64,000 bases of DNA. Origin: Vairimorpha ceranae. Taxonomy: Eukaryota; Microsporidia; Nosematidae. The notes under the pieces are model-generated. The model saw only the letters and a list, made by a program, of their open reading frames with translations, did not search any database and had not been told where the DNA came from. This document shows, piece after piece, positions 39,823 through 49,673 of the stretch. Within the stretch, counting starts at the first letter, position 1. Each line of letters starts with the position of its first letter. Location of the stretch: NCBI RefSeq assembly GCF_000988165.1, contig NW_020169308.1, positions 1 through 64,000 on the forward strand, read 5' to 3'. The translations under genes and the position numbers were made by a program.

Positions 39823-40443
39823 TCAATCGTTTACATCATAATTTCTAACGTCGTTAATAAATTTTATATAAGCCTCTCTCAAATATTCAGCTCTCAAATA
39901 AATATCTCGTAAATAGCAAATAGAATTTTTGAATTCATAAATTGTTTTTGGGACGGGGAAGTTGATACAAATATGGTCAAGATGATTTAGTGATCGCAAA
40001 CATTTTGCAATATAATAATTAATCAGTAGCCTCTTATCAGAAAATGTATAATAACGAGAAGATGCAAAATCTTGACCAATAATCAACCGTTCAATTTCAA
40101 CTAAATGAAATCTTAACGGTATAAATAACAGAGATGTACTTATTATAGGAATTTTAGTTGAAATGTAGTCTGAGATTCTCATGACATAGTCATCAGGATT
40201 AAATACAGGTTTAAAAAACATCTTTGCAACTTTTTCATAGAAATACATTTTGTTACCGTCATTTAAATAGAGCGGTTTTTTATTAATTTTATATTTTCCA
40301 TCTTTTATCTTTAGACTTATATCATAATCACCATAAATATCTTTATGAATAAATAAAAGAATATAGGCCCTGTTTCTTTCTTTTATTGTATACAAAAATA
40401 AATTTTCAATACATTTGCATCCTAAGATAAAGAATAATAACAT
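39823..40443 (-). CDS. Hypothetical, putatively secreted protein, 206 aa
   Basis: The ATG comes three nucleotides after CTCCC. The first 13 residues (MLLFFILGCKCIE) could be a short signal peptide. The mature part is rich in Tyr, Ile and Arg with no repeats: SLKIKDGKYKINKKPLYLND, FHLVEIERLIIGQDFASSRY and YLREAYIKFINDVRNYD. No family recognised. The even composition and good start signal argue for a real, folded, lineage-specific protein. Confidence 0.6.
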   Translation of the reverse strand: MLLFFILGCKCIENLFLYTIKERNRAYILLFIHKDIYGDYDISLKIKDGKYKINKKPLYLNDGNKMYFYEKVAKMFFKPVFNPDDYVMRISDYISTKIPIISTSLLFIPLRFHLVEIERLIIGQDFASSRYYTFSDKRLLINYYIAKCLRSLNHLDHICINFPVPKTIYEFKNSICYLRDIYLRAEYLREAYIKFINDVRNYDVND

Positions 40444-41456
40444 TAAGGGAGTAAAATTTACAAAATTTAAAGTTTAAAAAATTTTAATAAAATGTTAAAA
40501 GGTGTGTTAGTAAAAATAAAGTTATTATTTAAAATTATGTTTTGATGTTTTTTAATAAACAAAGACAATAGTCATTAAAAATATTTTTTAATTTATTTTA
40601 TAAAGAATTTTAAAAATTATTTAATGAATAGGTTTTTATAATAATTTATAAAATAAAATTTACAGGTTATTCTTATATAATAATCATGCTATTAAATAAT
40701 GTAAATAAAGATAATAAAGAAATATCAAATTTTGTAAATGTTCTTGCATTAAACAAACTTCTGATTTTTTATCTTAATTTTAATTAAACTGCGTAGTAAA
40801 ATTTATAAGAAAATAATATGAATATAAGTAGATTATTAATAAGCTTTGATCATTTTTTTAAATTATAATTAAATTCGTGTTTAATTAAAGGTTGGTTTTA
40901 ATTTTTATAAAAGTTTTTAAGAACAATAAATAAAATTTGACTCATAAATTATGCTTTCTGCTTGAGAATTAAATCTTTTGTTATTAAGTTTTCTTAAATC
41001 ATTATTTTTTTAATTATTTAATTAACGTAAGCAGGATTCTTAAACAACAAAATCATAGCTTTACAAATAAAACTTGAATTTCAAATTATTCGAAGACCAG
41101 TTAAATTACAAAAATTAAGAGGTTAATTTATACAAAAACAGTACTATTCTAAAAAGAAAATAGGACTTAGATTTAATAATTTTTATAGATAAAAAACGTA
41201 GTAAATTAATAAATATAACTGTACAAGAAAAGTAAAGCTTTGTATTTGAAACATTATTTTTACTACCATATTCGTGATTTACAGTATGATAAACCTACAC
41301 TAGTATTCTATTACTTATAATATTACTAAAGATAATACATTGATTAAAATAAAAATGTACAGCCTTATTGTCAGTTACAACGGACTGACAAAAAAAATTG
41401 TCTTAAATGAATCGTTAAAATTTTTATTCTTTCATTTTAAAAAAAACTATTAAAAT
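40444..41456. other. 1-kb intergenic DNA
   Basis: Nothing recognisable beyond A/T runs. Confidence 0.4.
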
Positions 41457-43529
41457 CTATTTATTAATATATTGTTCAATATCTTCCAGCGCATCACTTT
41501 TTCTTTTAAATATCTCGTAACAAGTATCTTCAAATATCCTTTTTGTGTATCTGTCTACAACACATTCTTTTACTTTACTTCTTAAATACTTTAAACCTTC
41601 CTGTGTATCATTTTTATAAATCTCGAAAAACTTATGTTTTCTAACAGTCATAAAAGCCATCCGTCTTGCATCTTTATAAGTCCTTTTCTTTAATTCTAAC
41701 ATCCATAAATCACTTTGTCTAGTGTCAACTACATTTCCGCCGAATAAATAAAAAATATTGTTCCATAGCACAAATTGATGTGCCGTTCTCGGCATAGGCC
41801 CGGCCGAATCCAGTTCTATTTCTGTCCATTTTCTAAATACAAGACTGTATGAATATAGTGCTGATATGTCAAGTCTGCTTTCTTTATCTTTTCCGTATGT
41901 AAAAAGAATAAGAATATCAGTGTTATATAAAATACTTCTTTGTAGTACACGACCATCAGTATAAATAGGAAAGGGAATAGTTTCATACACTGTGTTAGTA
42001 TCTAAAGAATACAAAGATATAGATTTAAAGTATTCTTTTCCCCTCTGTCCACCTACCACAGCAAGTGTATTGGGATATTCGGGAAGATTTATATGTAACA
42101 AGACATGTCCAAGTCTACCTTTTAAAACGGGAGAATCGTGCGATTGAATCGTAGAATCGAGAAGACGTGTCCATTTGGCCGACGATAATTTGTCATCGAT
42201 TTGAATTTTGTACAGTCCACCAAATGAATCATCAAAATTAGTAGTCTTACCACCAAACATATAAATTAAATTGTGCATGTAAACTAAATAGTGATCATAC
42301 ATGTTTGAGGCAACATCCCCTGTACTATTGTATTTTACCCATTTACCGTTATAAACCCATATATCTGAGCTACTAATTTCACCCGTTCTTTCTGATGTCG
42401 GTATATATTTACCTGATAAATATAACCTTTGTCCATCAGTACACATTTTATGACATGATCTTTTTCCAGGGGTATCCTGTAATGTAGTGGTAATGTCTTC
42501 TACATATGTAATAGTATTAGCACCACAGTGTTCTTTTTCTATTTCACTTTGTCGTGTTATATTAATTTCTTCTTCGAATGTGGACTGTCCTAATCTCACA
42601 CTACAGTTCATATTTTTATCACTTACTACATCCTTCTCTATTGTATCATCTTTATACGTATCTCTTTTATTTAAATCTTGGTATAAACACTTCCAACTTC
42701 CATTGTAATGCCACATATCACCTAATTCTTCGAGTCCATCCCACCCACCATACAAATAGATTCCTTTACTTGTACATACCATTTGATGTCCACCCCTGGG
42801 ACAAGGCCAATCTTTATTTTCATTGTTTTTAATTTCAGTCCAGTTACCGTAATACGCCGATTTTTTAACGTACACATCAAATTTATCATCATTTAGATTT
42901 AAAATGTAATTTTCTAACTTGTCAAAATCTTTATATTTTATTAACCTTTCTATTTCACTTTCACTATCAAGTATACATTCATTATACTTTTTTAAAATTT
43001 TTTTAACTGTCTTTATATCTTGTGTGCGCTGCCTTTCGTACATTATATCATTAAACCTCGTATTACTGATACCTTTAAGTTGTATAAACCATATCGAATA
43101 ATTAAAATTCATTCCCCAGGCAGCTAAAGGTTCAATTTTCATATATCTACTAATAATTAATTCATCTTGTATATATAAAAGATTATGTGTCTCATTTGTT
43201 GTATCATTCTTTAATCCACCATAAAATACTTCTATCCACGATTTTTTATCGTAAGATACACTTATTTTCATCTCTTTTATATTACAAACGTGTATTTTAC
43301 TAAATTTACCGAATGTTATTGTAGATACAACGGATGATTTATATTCTAGTATTATGTACTGTCTATGATCATTCGTAGTAGTAGACCACCGAGAATTCGC
43401 ATCGGATGGATTGTCAACTAATATGTTAGAAGGTTTATATGTAGAAGCGTATGAAGAATAACAATCTATTTTATATGGGATAGTCCAAAGAGTATTCTTA
43501 TTTCTTAGTGTTTCTAAAGTAATATACAT
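41457..43529 (-). CDS. Muskelin homologue (discoidin-like, LisH/CTLH, kelch), 690 aa
   Basis: Strong, collinear similarity to muskelin. The N-terminal discoidin-like domain (about 15-155) has YSSYASTYKPSNILVD, NSRWSTT, ITFGKFSKIHVCNIKEMKIS, GLKNDTTNETHNL and GMNFNYSIWFIQLKGI. The helical LisH/CTLH part spans about 165-225. A kelch propeller starts with PCPRGGHQMVCTSKGIYLYG and GWDGLEELGDMWHY. It continues with RSCHKMC, YDHYLVYMHNLIYMFGG, GRLGHVLLHI, PRTAHQFVLWNNIFYLFGG and a muskelin-type end (DLWMLELKKRTYKDARRMAF, VRKHKFFEIYKND, GLKYLRS). Muskelin is a substrate-linked subunit of the CTLH/GID E3 ubiquitin ligase. ACCC lies 14 nt before the ATG. An acidic low-complexity insert separates the first two kelch units. 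Confidence 0.93.
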   Translation of the reverse strand: MYITLETLRNKNTLWTIPYKIDCYSSYASTYKPSNILVDNPSDANSRWSTTTNDHRQYIILEYKSSVVSTITFGKFSKIHVCNIKEMKISVSYDKKSWIEVFYGGLKNDTTNETHNLLYIQDELIISRYMKIEPLAAWGMNFNYSIWFIQLKGISNTRFNDIMYERQRTQDIKTVKKILKKYNECILDSESEIERLIKYKDFDKLENYILNLNDDKFDVYVKKSAYYGNWTEIKNNENKDWPCPRGGHQMVCTSKGIYLYGGWDGLEELGDMWHYNGSWKCLYQDLNKRDTYKDDTIEKDVVSDKNMNCSVRLGQSTFEEEINITRQSEIEKEHCGANTITYVEDITTTLQDTPGKRSCHKMCTDGQRLYLSGKYIPTSERTGEISSSDIWVYNGKWVKYNSTGDVASNMYDHYLVYMHNLIYMFGGKTTNFDDSFGGLYKIQIDDKLSSAKWTRLLDSTIQSHDSPVLKGRLGHVLLHINLPEYPNTLAVVGGQRGKEYFKSISLYSLDTNTVYETIPFPIYTDGRVLQRSILYNTDILILFTYGKDKESRLDISALYSYSLVFRKWTEIELDSAGPMPRTAHQFVLWNNIFYLFGGNVVDTRQSDLWMLELKKRTYKDARRMAFMTVRKHKFFEIYKNDTQEGLKYLRSKVKECVVDRYTKRIFEDTCYEIFKRKSDALEDIEQYINK

Positions 43530-45334
43530 ATTGTATGAAGGGTAATTGCGTATTATATTTATAGGTACAAAATTCTTAAAAGGGGTAAAATGATTAATTT
43601 AAGTTTTTTACTATAAAGTACCAATCATTTTGTTTATTTAAACAAACAAATTATAAATCTTAACAACTAATTTACTATAAATAAATTTGCGATGAAAGAA
43701 GCATAAAGAAAAAACCAAACATTAATTACATATTAATTTTTAATACAATTATAGTCCCTTAATCTAAAAAAAATAAAGGTACTACTGATACTAAATTATG
43801 TTATATTATGTCTCTTTTAAATCTAATTTAATGATCAAATAATTTTTTTTAGTTTAATTATTAGGCTAGTTAAACAATAATAAGTGATAAATTATTTAGG
43901 TTAAAAAGAAATCTATTAAGTTATGTATATAATTATGATATTTTTTAACTTTTAAAAATTAAGCGCTTTATATCATTCTATTAGAAATGTAAATTATTAT
44001 TTGTGATAATTGATAGAAGGGCTGATAAAATTAAAGTTATTAGAACGCATTTTTAACTTATTTAAGTAGTTTTTTAATGAAACTGCTATAAGTTATGATG
44101 TTTTGAAGTGAGAAAAGTACGATATGGAACAAAATGATAGTAGGTTACTACACTATTAAATGTCTTTGCTAATTTCAGGTAAACTGTTGCGATGGAGAAA
44201 TATTTTTAAAAATGTTATTTAGGCATCTTTATTTATTTTACTTTTAGTTATCAATATACTTGGTTTAACATCTAAACCCACTACAGAAAATAAATTTACA
44301 ATTCTGTAGATTACAACGTGTAGCTTAACCTTTTTTTAAAATTTTTTATTAATAGTCAAATTTTATGAAATTTTAAAGCGTAATTTAAAATCTTCTAAAT
44401 CTTTACATTTATTTTACAAGACTTCACACATTTATAAATGTTGTGTTTAATTATTTCTAAAATCATGTAAATAAGAATAGCACAAATATTTATTTTTATC
44501 CAATGATAGTGTGTAAATAATGCTTTTATCGAGTTATTATCTTATATAATTTTACAAGTACAATGCATTCGTAATATTCAACAAGATATTAAATAATAGT
44601 ATTTACCCTTAAATATTGAAATAAAAAATTTTTATTTCGTATTGTAAATAAATGCAGTTGTCACTACCTTTACACTCAAAAGGTAGAGATGGTTTTAAGA
44701 AGACTTAGGCTTAATAGATAACATTGTTTATTGATGTTATTAATTATATACTTCTTCTCTCACTCTGAAACATTACGTGTTTCAGGATAGGTCCTGTTCC
44801 ATACTATCAAATTTGAGTCTTTAATTTTATAACTGAAAAGTTTCTTGTTATTGGTGACAGTAGTTTTATTTAAATAGAATTTTATCTTTGTATTGTTTAA
44901 AAAAATCACTTTAGTTTTTATATTTTAATGATTATCTGTTAAATTGTTACAAGTAAACATTTGTCCCTAATATATAAAATAGTAAATTTATGTGTAATCA
45001 ACCTTTTTCTTAAAATTACTATATTTTTTTCTGTGAGTTTTGCGCAATGCTTATATCAGTTCATTTTTATCAATATATATAAAAAGTTTGAATCCAAATA
45101 AATTAATAATATTAACTAATTTTATAATAATTAATTTGTTTTATTGATTAATTCTTATTTAAGAAACGTCAATTTGTCAAATTATTTAAGTATCACATAT
45201 TATTTTCAGATTACATATACATCACATTTTCTTCTTTTAATAATCTGTTAATTTTATGCATAAACATAAATACATTTCTTTTCTACCTTTTTAAAATTTT
45301 TTATGTTTGTTTTTAAACATTTTTTCCCCTTAAA
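43530..45334. other. 1.8-kb intergenic region
   Basis: No gene found. The only structure noted is a pair of adjacent small hairpins at 44765-44797 (see findings). Confidence 0.35.
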
Positions 45335-46756
45335 ATGGACAACTACAAAAAGAAAGATTTGTTATCATCTCCCAAGTCTGTAAAAACGATAAGTATGAAA
45401 AGCAATCTAAAGGACTTGTATACAAAAACGAATGCAGAAGTATATGATTTTTCAAGAAATGAATATATTAAATCATCCAGTAAGGTACAAGATTTAATTA
45501 ATAAGTATAATAAACCTTTCTCTTCTACTAAAAAGTTAAGTAGTACATTTCATGCTATGAATCCTATAAATGTGCTTTATGTTCCCAGGTCAATTCCTAC
45601 GAAGAGTTATAATGATCCAGGATGTTTTTCTTACAGCAGTAGTCTTAGAGATTCTTATTCAGTTTCGGAGAAGAGTGCGTATTTTAAAAATAATAATAGT
45701 CAGTTATTATCATCTGCAAAATCTTGTAGAGATACAAATAATTCAGGATTATTTAATAGTATTAATTTAAGTGAAAAAACATTTACTGATAGATCTAGTA
45801 CATTTTCTTCTTTTTATAATAAACGTAATATACCTACGCCATTTAATAAGGGACTAACTAAAGGGTTAGAAGTACAAGCTTGTAAAAGTGAACCGATGAA
45901 TGGTAGAAAAGGAGATATGTATAAAATTAATGATAGAAAGGAAAACGTGTATAAAATTAATGATATAAAAGAAGATTTGCATAAAATTAATGATACAAAA
46001 GAAGATGTTTATAAAATTAATGATAGAATTGAAGATGTTGATAAAGTAAATAGTAGATATGAGTACAATACATTTAATGTAATAAAAGATACTATAAAGC
46101 CTTCTTATACCACTCAACAAAGTTGGTCAAGTCCCCAGAATGGAAAATATGTAACATTTAGCAGACCTTCTACACCTAACAAACAGTTATCACATTCTCT
46201 TTATGGGCCTGGTGAAGAACTAACTGTACCGTTATCTTTTAAGATATTAAATACTGTTTATTCCTTTGACATGAATTATGAAACTACTACCTACTACATA
46301 GAAATATCATCTAATATATCTTGGATAATAAAAAAAGATCTTAAAAGTATATTAAATCTATTAGACTCTTCTATACTGAAAAATAAAGATATTACTAAAC
46401 CTGTAAGAGATAATATGATTATTACTATGTTAAATACAGCTAAAATATCACCATCTCTACAATATTTTATATTAACAGATATTACTAAAAATATAATAGC
46501 AAGAGGTGAATACCTTCTTCTATATAATATTCCTTATATATTTAAATTAGTAGGTAAGGCTCTTGTGTCTTATAATATGCATAAAAGAGTTCATAGGATA
46601 TTTTTACTGGAAGAGTGTTATATTGAAGATGGAGAAAATGATTACTGTTTCTTAATACGAAATAAAAATGAAAGCGTAGAATTGTATGCTAGTTGTAAAA
46701 TGGAAAGAGATGAATGGGTTAAAGATATAAATAATTTTATCGAGACTCGGTTGTAA
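45335..46756 (+). CDS. PH-domain protein with repetitive N-terminus, 473 aa
   Basis: The start follows TTCCCCTTAAA. The N-terminal 280 residues are Ser/Asn/Lys-rich and disordered, with an in-frame decapeptide repeat (MYKINDRKEN, VYKINDIKED and similar, about 197-235). From about 295 a globular part begins (LSFKILNTVYSFDMNYETTT). The last 90 residues have the strand pattern of a pleckstrin-homology domain, ending in VELYASCKMERDEWVKDINNF, the Trp-containing C-terminal helix. The preceding helical region could be a remnant Dbl-homology (RhoGEF) domain, but I cannot show its conserved regions. Probably membrane-associated through phosphoinositides. Confidence 0.65.
   Translation: MDNYKKKDLLSSPKSVKTISMKSNLKDLYTKTNAEVYDFSRNEYIKSSSKVQDLINKYNKPFSSTKKLSSTFHAMNPINVLYVPRSIPTKSYNDPGCFSYSSSLRDSYSVSEKSAYFKNNNSQLLSSAKSCRDTNNSGLFNSINLSEKTFTDRSSTFSSFYNKRNIPTPFNKGLTKGLEVQACKSEPMNGRKGDMYKINDRKENVYKINDIKEDLHKINDTKEDVYKINDRIEDVDKVNSRYEYNTFNVIKDTIKPSYTTQQSWSSPQNGKYVTFSRPSTPNKQLSHSLYGPGEELTVPLSFKILNTVYSFDMNYETTTYYIEISSNISWIIKKDLKSILNLLDSSILKNKDITKPVRDNMIITMLNTAKISPSLQYFILTDITKNIIARGEYLLLYNIPYIFKLVGKALVSYNMHKRVHRIFLLEECYIEDGENDYCFLIRNKNESVELYASCKMERDEWVKDINNFIETRL
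45905..46050 (+). repeat. In-frame 30-bp minisatellite (YKINDRKED units)
   Basis: About five copies of a TATAAAATTAATGATA-containing unit with point differences, all in frame with the PH protein. Confidence 0.85.
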
Positions 46757-46831
46757 TAAAATTATTATATATATTGTATTTGTGTTTAATAAAATATTTA
46801 AAGTAATTAAAAAATTTTAAATTAAATACTT

Positions 46832-47126
46832 GTGGGTAATTAAAAAAACTTTAATTCCAATTGGTGATTAAAAAGACTTTTATTCAAAAACTAGTTGGTA
46901 AAACAAGCTGTAATTCCAATTGGTGATTAAAAAGACTTTAATTCAAAGACTGGTTGGTAAAACAAGCTTTAATTCTAATTAGTGATTAAAAAGACTTTTA
47001 TTAAAAAACTAGTTGGTAAAACAAGCTTTAATTCTAATTAGTGATTAAAAAGACTTTTATTAAAAAACTAGTTGGTAAAACAAGCTTTAATTCCAATTGG
47101 TGATTAAAAAGACTTTTATTAAAAAA
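46832..47126 (+). repeat. 59-bp tandem array downstream of the PH-protein gene
   Basis: GTGATTAAAAAGACTTT recurs at 59-bp spacing (from about 46863, 46922, 46981, 47040 and 47099). The unit also contains CTAGTTGGTAAAACAAGCTT. There are about four full copies and partial ends. It lies between two convergent genes. Confidence 0.92.
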
Positions 47127-47176
47127 TTAATAAATTATCAAAATTTTTAATTTATCATTGATAAATGATTAAAACT

Positions 47177-47265
47177 TATAAAACAAACAAACTGTATTTT
47201 CATAAAACAAACAAACTATATTTTTATAAAACAAACAAAATATATTTTTTTATAAATTAAACAAA
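47177..47265 (+). repeat. Short AAACAAACAAA-type repeats
   Basis: ATAAAACAAACAAACTATAT and close variants occur three to four times at about 28-bp spacing, after the 59-bp array. Confidence 0.7.
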
Positions 47266-47316
47266 CTATAATCTTAAATATATCTTACTAAAAATTCTTT
47301 ATTAATTTTTTATAAT

Positions 47317-48375
47317 TTAATAAAATTGATAAACTCTAATCATATTTTGTCCTTCTACTAGTATATTACTCTTGCAACTACTAACATTTAGTATCTCCGC
47401 ATCTCTAATCTTTAAATACATCTTCTTCATACTATTATGATCATATATTACAAGAGCATTATTATTTCCAATTAATATATATTTATCTATAACATTCATG
47501 AATTTGACTTCCTCATCTATCTCTATTTCTTTTACCTCCTGAGATACATCATCATAAGAATACAGTGTTATACCTTTTAATAAAATTAAATTATCAATAT
47601 TATAAATACGTTTTATATCCCCATTTATATTTAAATTGACTGTCTTTACTGTTTTATTTTGTATATCAAAAATTACTAAATTATTTCTTACTGTAATAGA
47701 ATACCCGATATTATTTATAAGTAGCAGATTAGATCTTATTTCTTCTGATGAATGTAATAATAATACTAATTTATCATTATCATACACCCTAAAAGATTTA
47801 TCATAACATGTCAAATATATCAATTTATTCTTCACTTTTATGCCAATATGATTAGGCATATTAAGTGTACTTAATAATATAAATGTATTAAGATCATATT
47901 TTTTTAAAAAATTATTACTAAAAATGTATAAAAAATCTTCATCATCTAAAAAATATCTTACATATGGACTGTCATATGAATATTTATACTTTTTTATATT
48001 ATCATCATATTCTATAAATCTATCATTTACTAACATAAACAATTTATTATTAATAAGTATATGTATTATATTCTGAGATAAGAATACAATAATACCACTA
48101 GCACTTATTGATGAAAAATAAAGATCTTTAAAATAGAACTTTTTTGTCTGTGAAAGACTAAAATATTTATGTCCTTCAAGTGACCAATCAGATCCAATCT
48201 TAAGTAAATTGGTGGTTTTATATATGTTCTTGTAATAGTTAACTTTCCTTTTGTATTCTATGTTACACTCTATAAGTTTCTTATTTTCTATTTTTAGTTT
48301 TTTATTCTCTTGTAACAGTACATCATACTGTTGTTTAATGGCTTCTAAATATGTGTTGATATCTGGTTGATACAT
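47317..48375 (-). CDS. Coiled-coil plus beta-propeller-like protein, 352 aa
   Basis: ACCCTTTT precedes the ATG. Residues about 8-55 form a coiled coil (IKQQYDVLLQENKKLKIENK). The following 290 residues consist of regularly spaced strand-turn units (IKVKNKLIYLTCYDKSFRVY, LLLINNIGYSITVRNNLVIF, NVIDKYILIGNNNALVIYDH), consistent with a divergent seven-bladed propeller. The coiled-coil/propeller order recalls Tup1, Atg16 or RING-less RFWD3-like proteins. No WD dipeptides or DWD boxes allow a choice. It is a structural call only. Confidence 0.55.
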   Translation of the reverse strand: MYQPDINTYLEAIKQQYDVLLQENKKLKIENKKLIECNIEYKRKVNYYKNIYKTTNLLKIGSDWSLEGHKYFSLSQTKKFYFKDLYFSSISASGIIVFLSQNIIHILINNKLFMLVNDRFIEYDDNIKKYKYSYDSPYVRYFLDDEDFLYIFSNNFLKKYDLNTFILLSTLNMPNHIGIKVKNKLIYLTCYDKSFRVYDNDKLVLLLHSSEEIRSNLLLINNIGYSITVRNNLVIFDIQNKTVKTVNLNINGDIKRIYNIDNLILLKGITLYSYDDVSQEVKEIEIDEEVKFMNVIDKYILIGNNNALVIYDHNSMKKMYLKIRDAEILNVSSCKSNILVEGQNMIRVYQFY

Positions 48376-49210
48376 AAAAGGGTAAAAATTATTAATATTT
48401 CTTTAATTTATATTAAAGAATAAAATAGATAATAAATTATTGTAAAAATAATTAGATAAAAATCAACAAATAAAAAAGGTAAATGTATAGAATATTTTCT
48501 GATAAATGTAAAATTAAAAAATTAATTTACAAACAAAATCTCAAAATTTAATTTATAAAACAAAAAAAATGATAAATATTTAAAACATTTATATTTTTTT
48601 ATAAAATAAGAAATTATAAAAAATAATTATTTAAATGGCTTATTTATCATTAAATTCACAAAACATTAACTATTTATGGAATTTTTAACAATTCTTTTCT
48701 TTTTTAAACTTTTTATTCATTCTAAAAATTTCAATAGCATAAAAAACCAATACTAAACCTTTTTTTGATATCAATGTAATAAAAAAGAATAAATTTCTTT
48801 TTACTAAGGAACATATTGGATTGTAATAAATTAATATGTTTTATATAGTTTTACTGTGCTATTTGTGATATATTCTTCTGATTGATAATTTTATTGTTAT
48901 TTATTTTTAAAGTGATAAAATTATATAGTTTCGACTTAAACTAATAAATAAGTTACAATTTTAGGATTCTTCTATGTTTACAAATTTTATATGTTAAACT
49001 TTTTATCTGAGCTATTGCTTATTAAAATTTTTAATAAATAATTTATATTTAAATTACAAAAAATTATAATTTAATCAAGTATATTAAAGTGTCAATATAT
49101 TGTATTACAAGAATAATCCTACTAATTTATATAACATAAATAAATAATAGAGTGTAGATTGTATTAAAAGGTGTTAACATCATTCTTTGGCTGTAAAAAT
49201 TTTTATTAAA
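48376..49210. other. Intergenic DNA
   Basis: No gene or repeat recognised. Confidence 0.4.
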
Positions 49211-49627
49211 TTATTTTTTGTCATCAATCTTTTTGTACAAGTATAAACACAATTTCTGTATTTTATCAATATCGTCACACAAATCATTAAGACAAATACT
49301 ATTAATCGAATCTGACACGCCTCCTCCAAGTAAATATGTGTATACATCATCTTTATTAAAAAAGTACATACCACTATACCCATTTAAATCTACAGATGTA
49401 CTAATATATTTTCTACCAACCACTAAATGGCATCTACATTTCATTAAGTAATAAATTGAATCTTCCTCTGTAATCTTTTTTTTATCTATAATAACTGTTG
49501 TACTAACTGATGAATGTATTAAAAACCTATTTTTGTAATTTAATAGTGAAAAGGAATCAGCAAGTGGAAGGTTACAATTCTTACAATTTACAGTAAAAGG
49601 ATTCTTGAGGGGTTTGGTAGATGTCAT
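49211..49627 (-). CDS. Mis18-like centromere protein (Yippee/Mis18 fold), 138 aa
   Basis: TACCCCTCAA precedes the ATG. The first zinc knuckle is C15-K-N-C18 (FTVNCKNCNLPLADSFS). About 45 residues later YYLMKCRCHLVVGRKYISTS matches the second half of the Mis18 domain, where the usual form is C-x-x-C-G-x-x-x-G-R-x-Y. Here the spacing is C64-R-C66, one residue short. G71-R-x-Y and the following FFNKDDVYTYLLGG also fit Mis18, whose domain ends Y-x-L-G. A short helical tail follows, as in Mis18 oligomerisation helices. Mis18 licenses CENP-A deposition at centromeres. It is divergent from the first methyltransferase gene, with about 45 bp between starts. Confidence 0.75.
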   Translation of the reverse strand: MTSTKPLKNPFTVNCKNCNLPLADSFSLLNYKNRFLIHSSVSTTVIIDKKKITEEDSIYYLMKCRCHLVVGRKYISTSVDLNGYSGMYFFNKDDVYTYLLGGGVSDSINSICLNDLCDDIDKIQKLCLYLYKKIDDKK

Positions 49628-49667
49628 TTGAGGGGTAAAAAAATAAAAATATTTTTTTAAAATGTAT

Positions 49668-49670
49668 CCC
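49668..49670 (+). promoter_or_regulatory. CCC motif that selects the second ATG of the first Trm4-like gene
   Basis: The longer frame begins at 49662, but CCC lies downstream of that ATG and three nucleotides before the ATG at 49674. The paralogue at 51967 begins MGFEEF, aligning with MGREEF at 49674, which supports the shorter start independently. Confidence 0.7.
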
Positions 49671-49673
49671 TTA

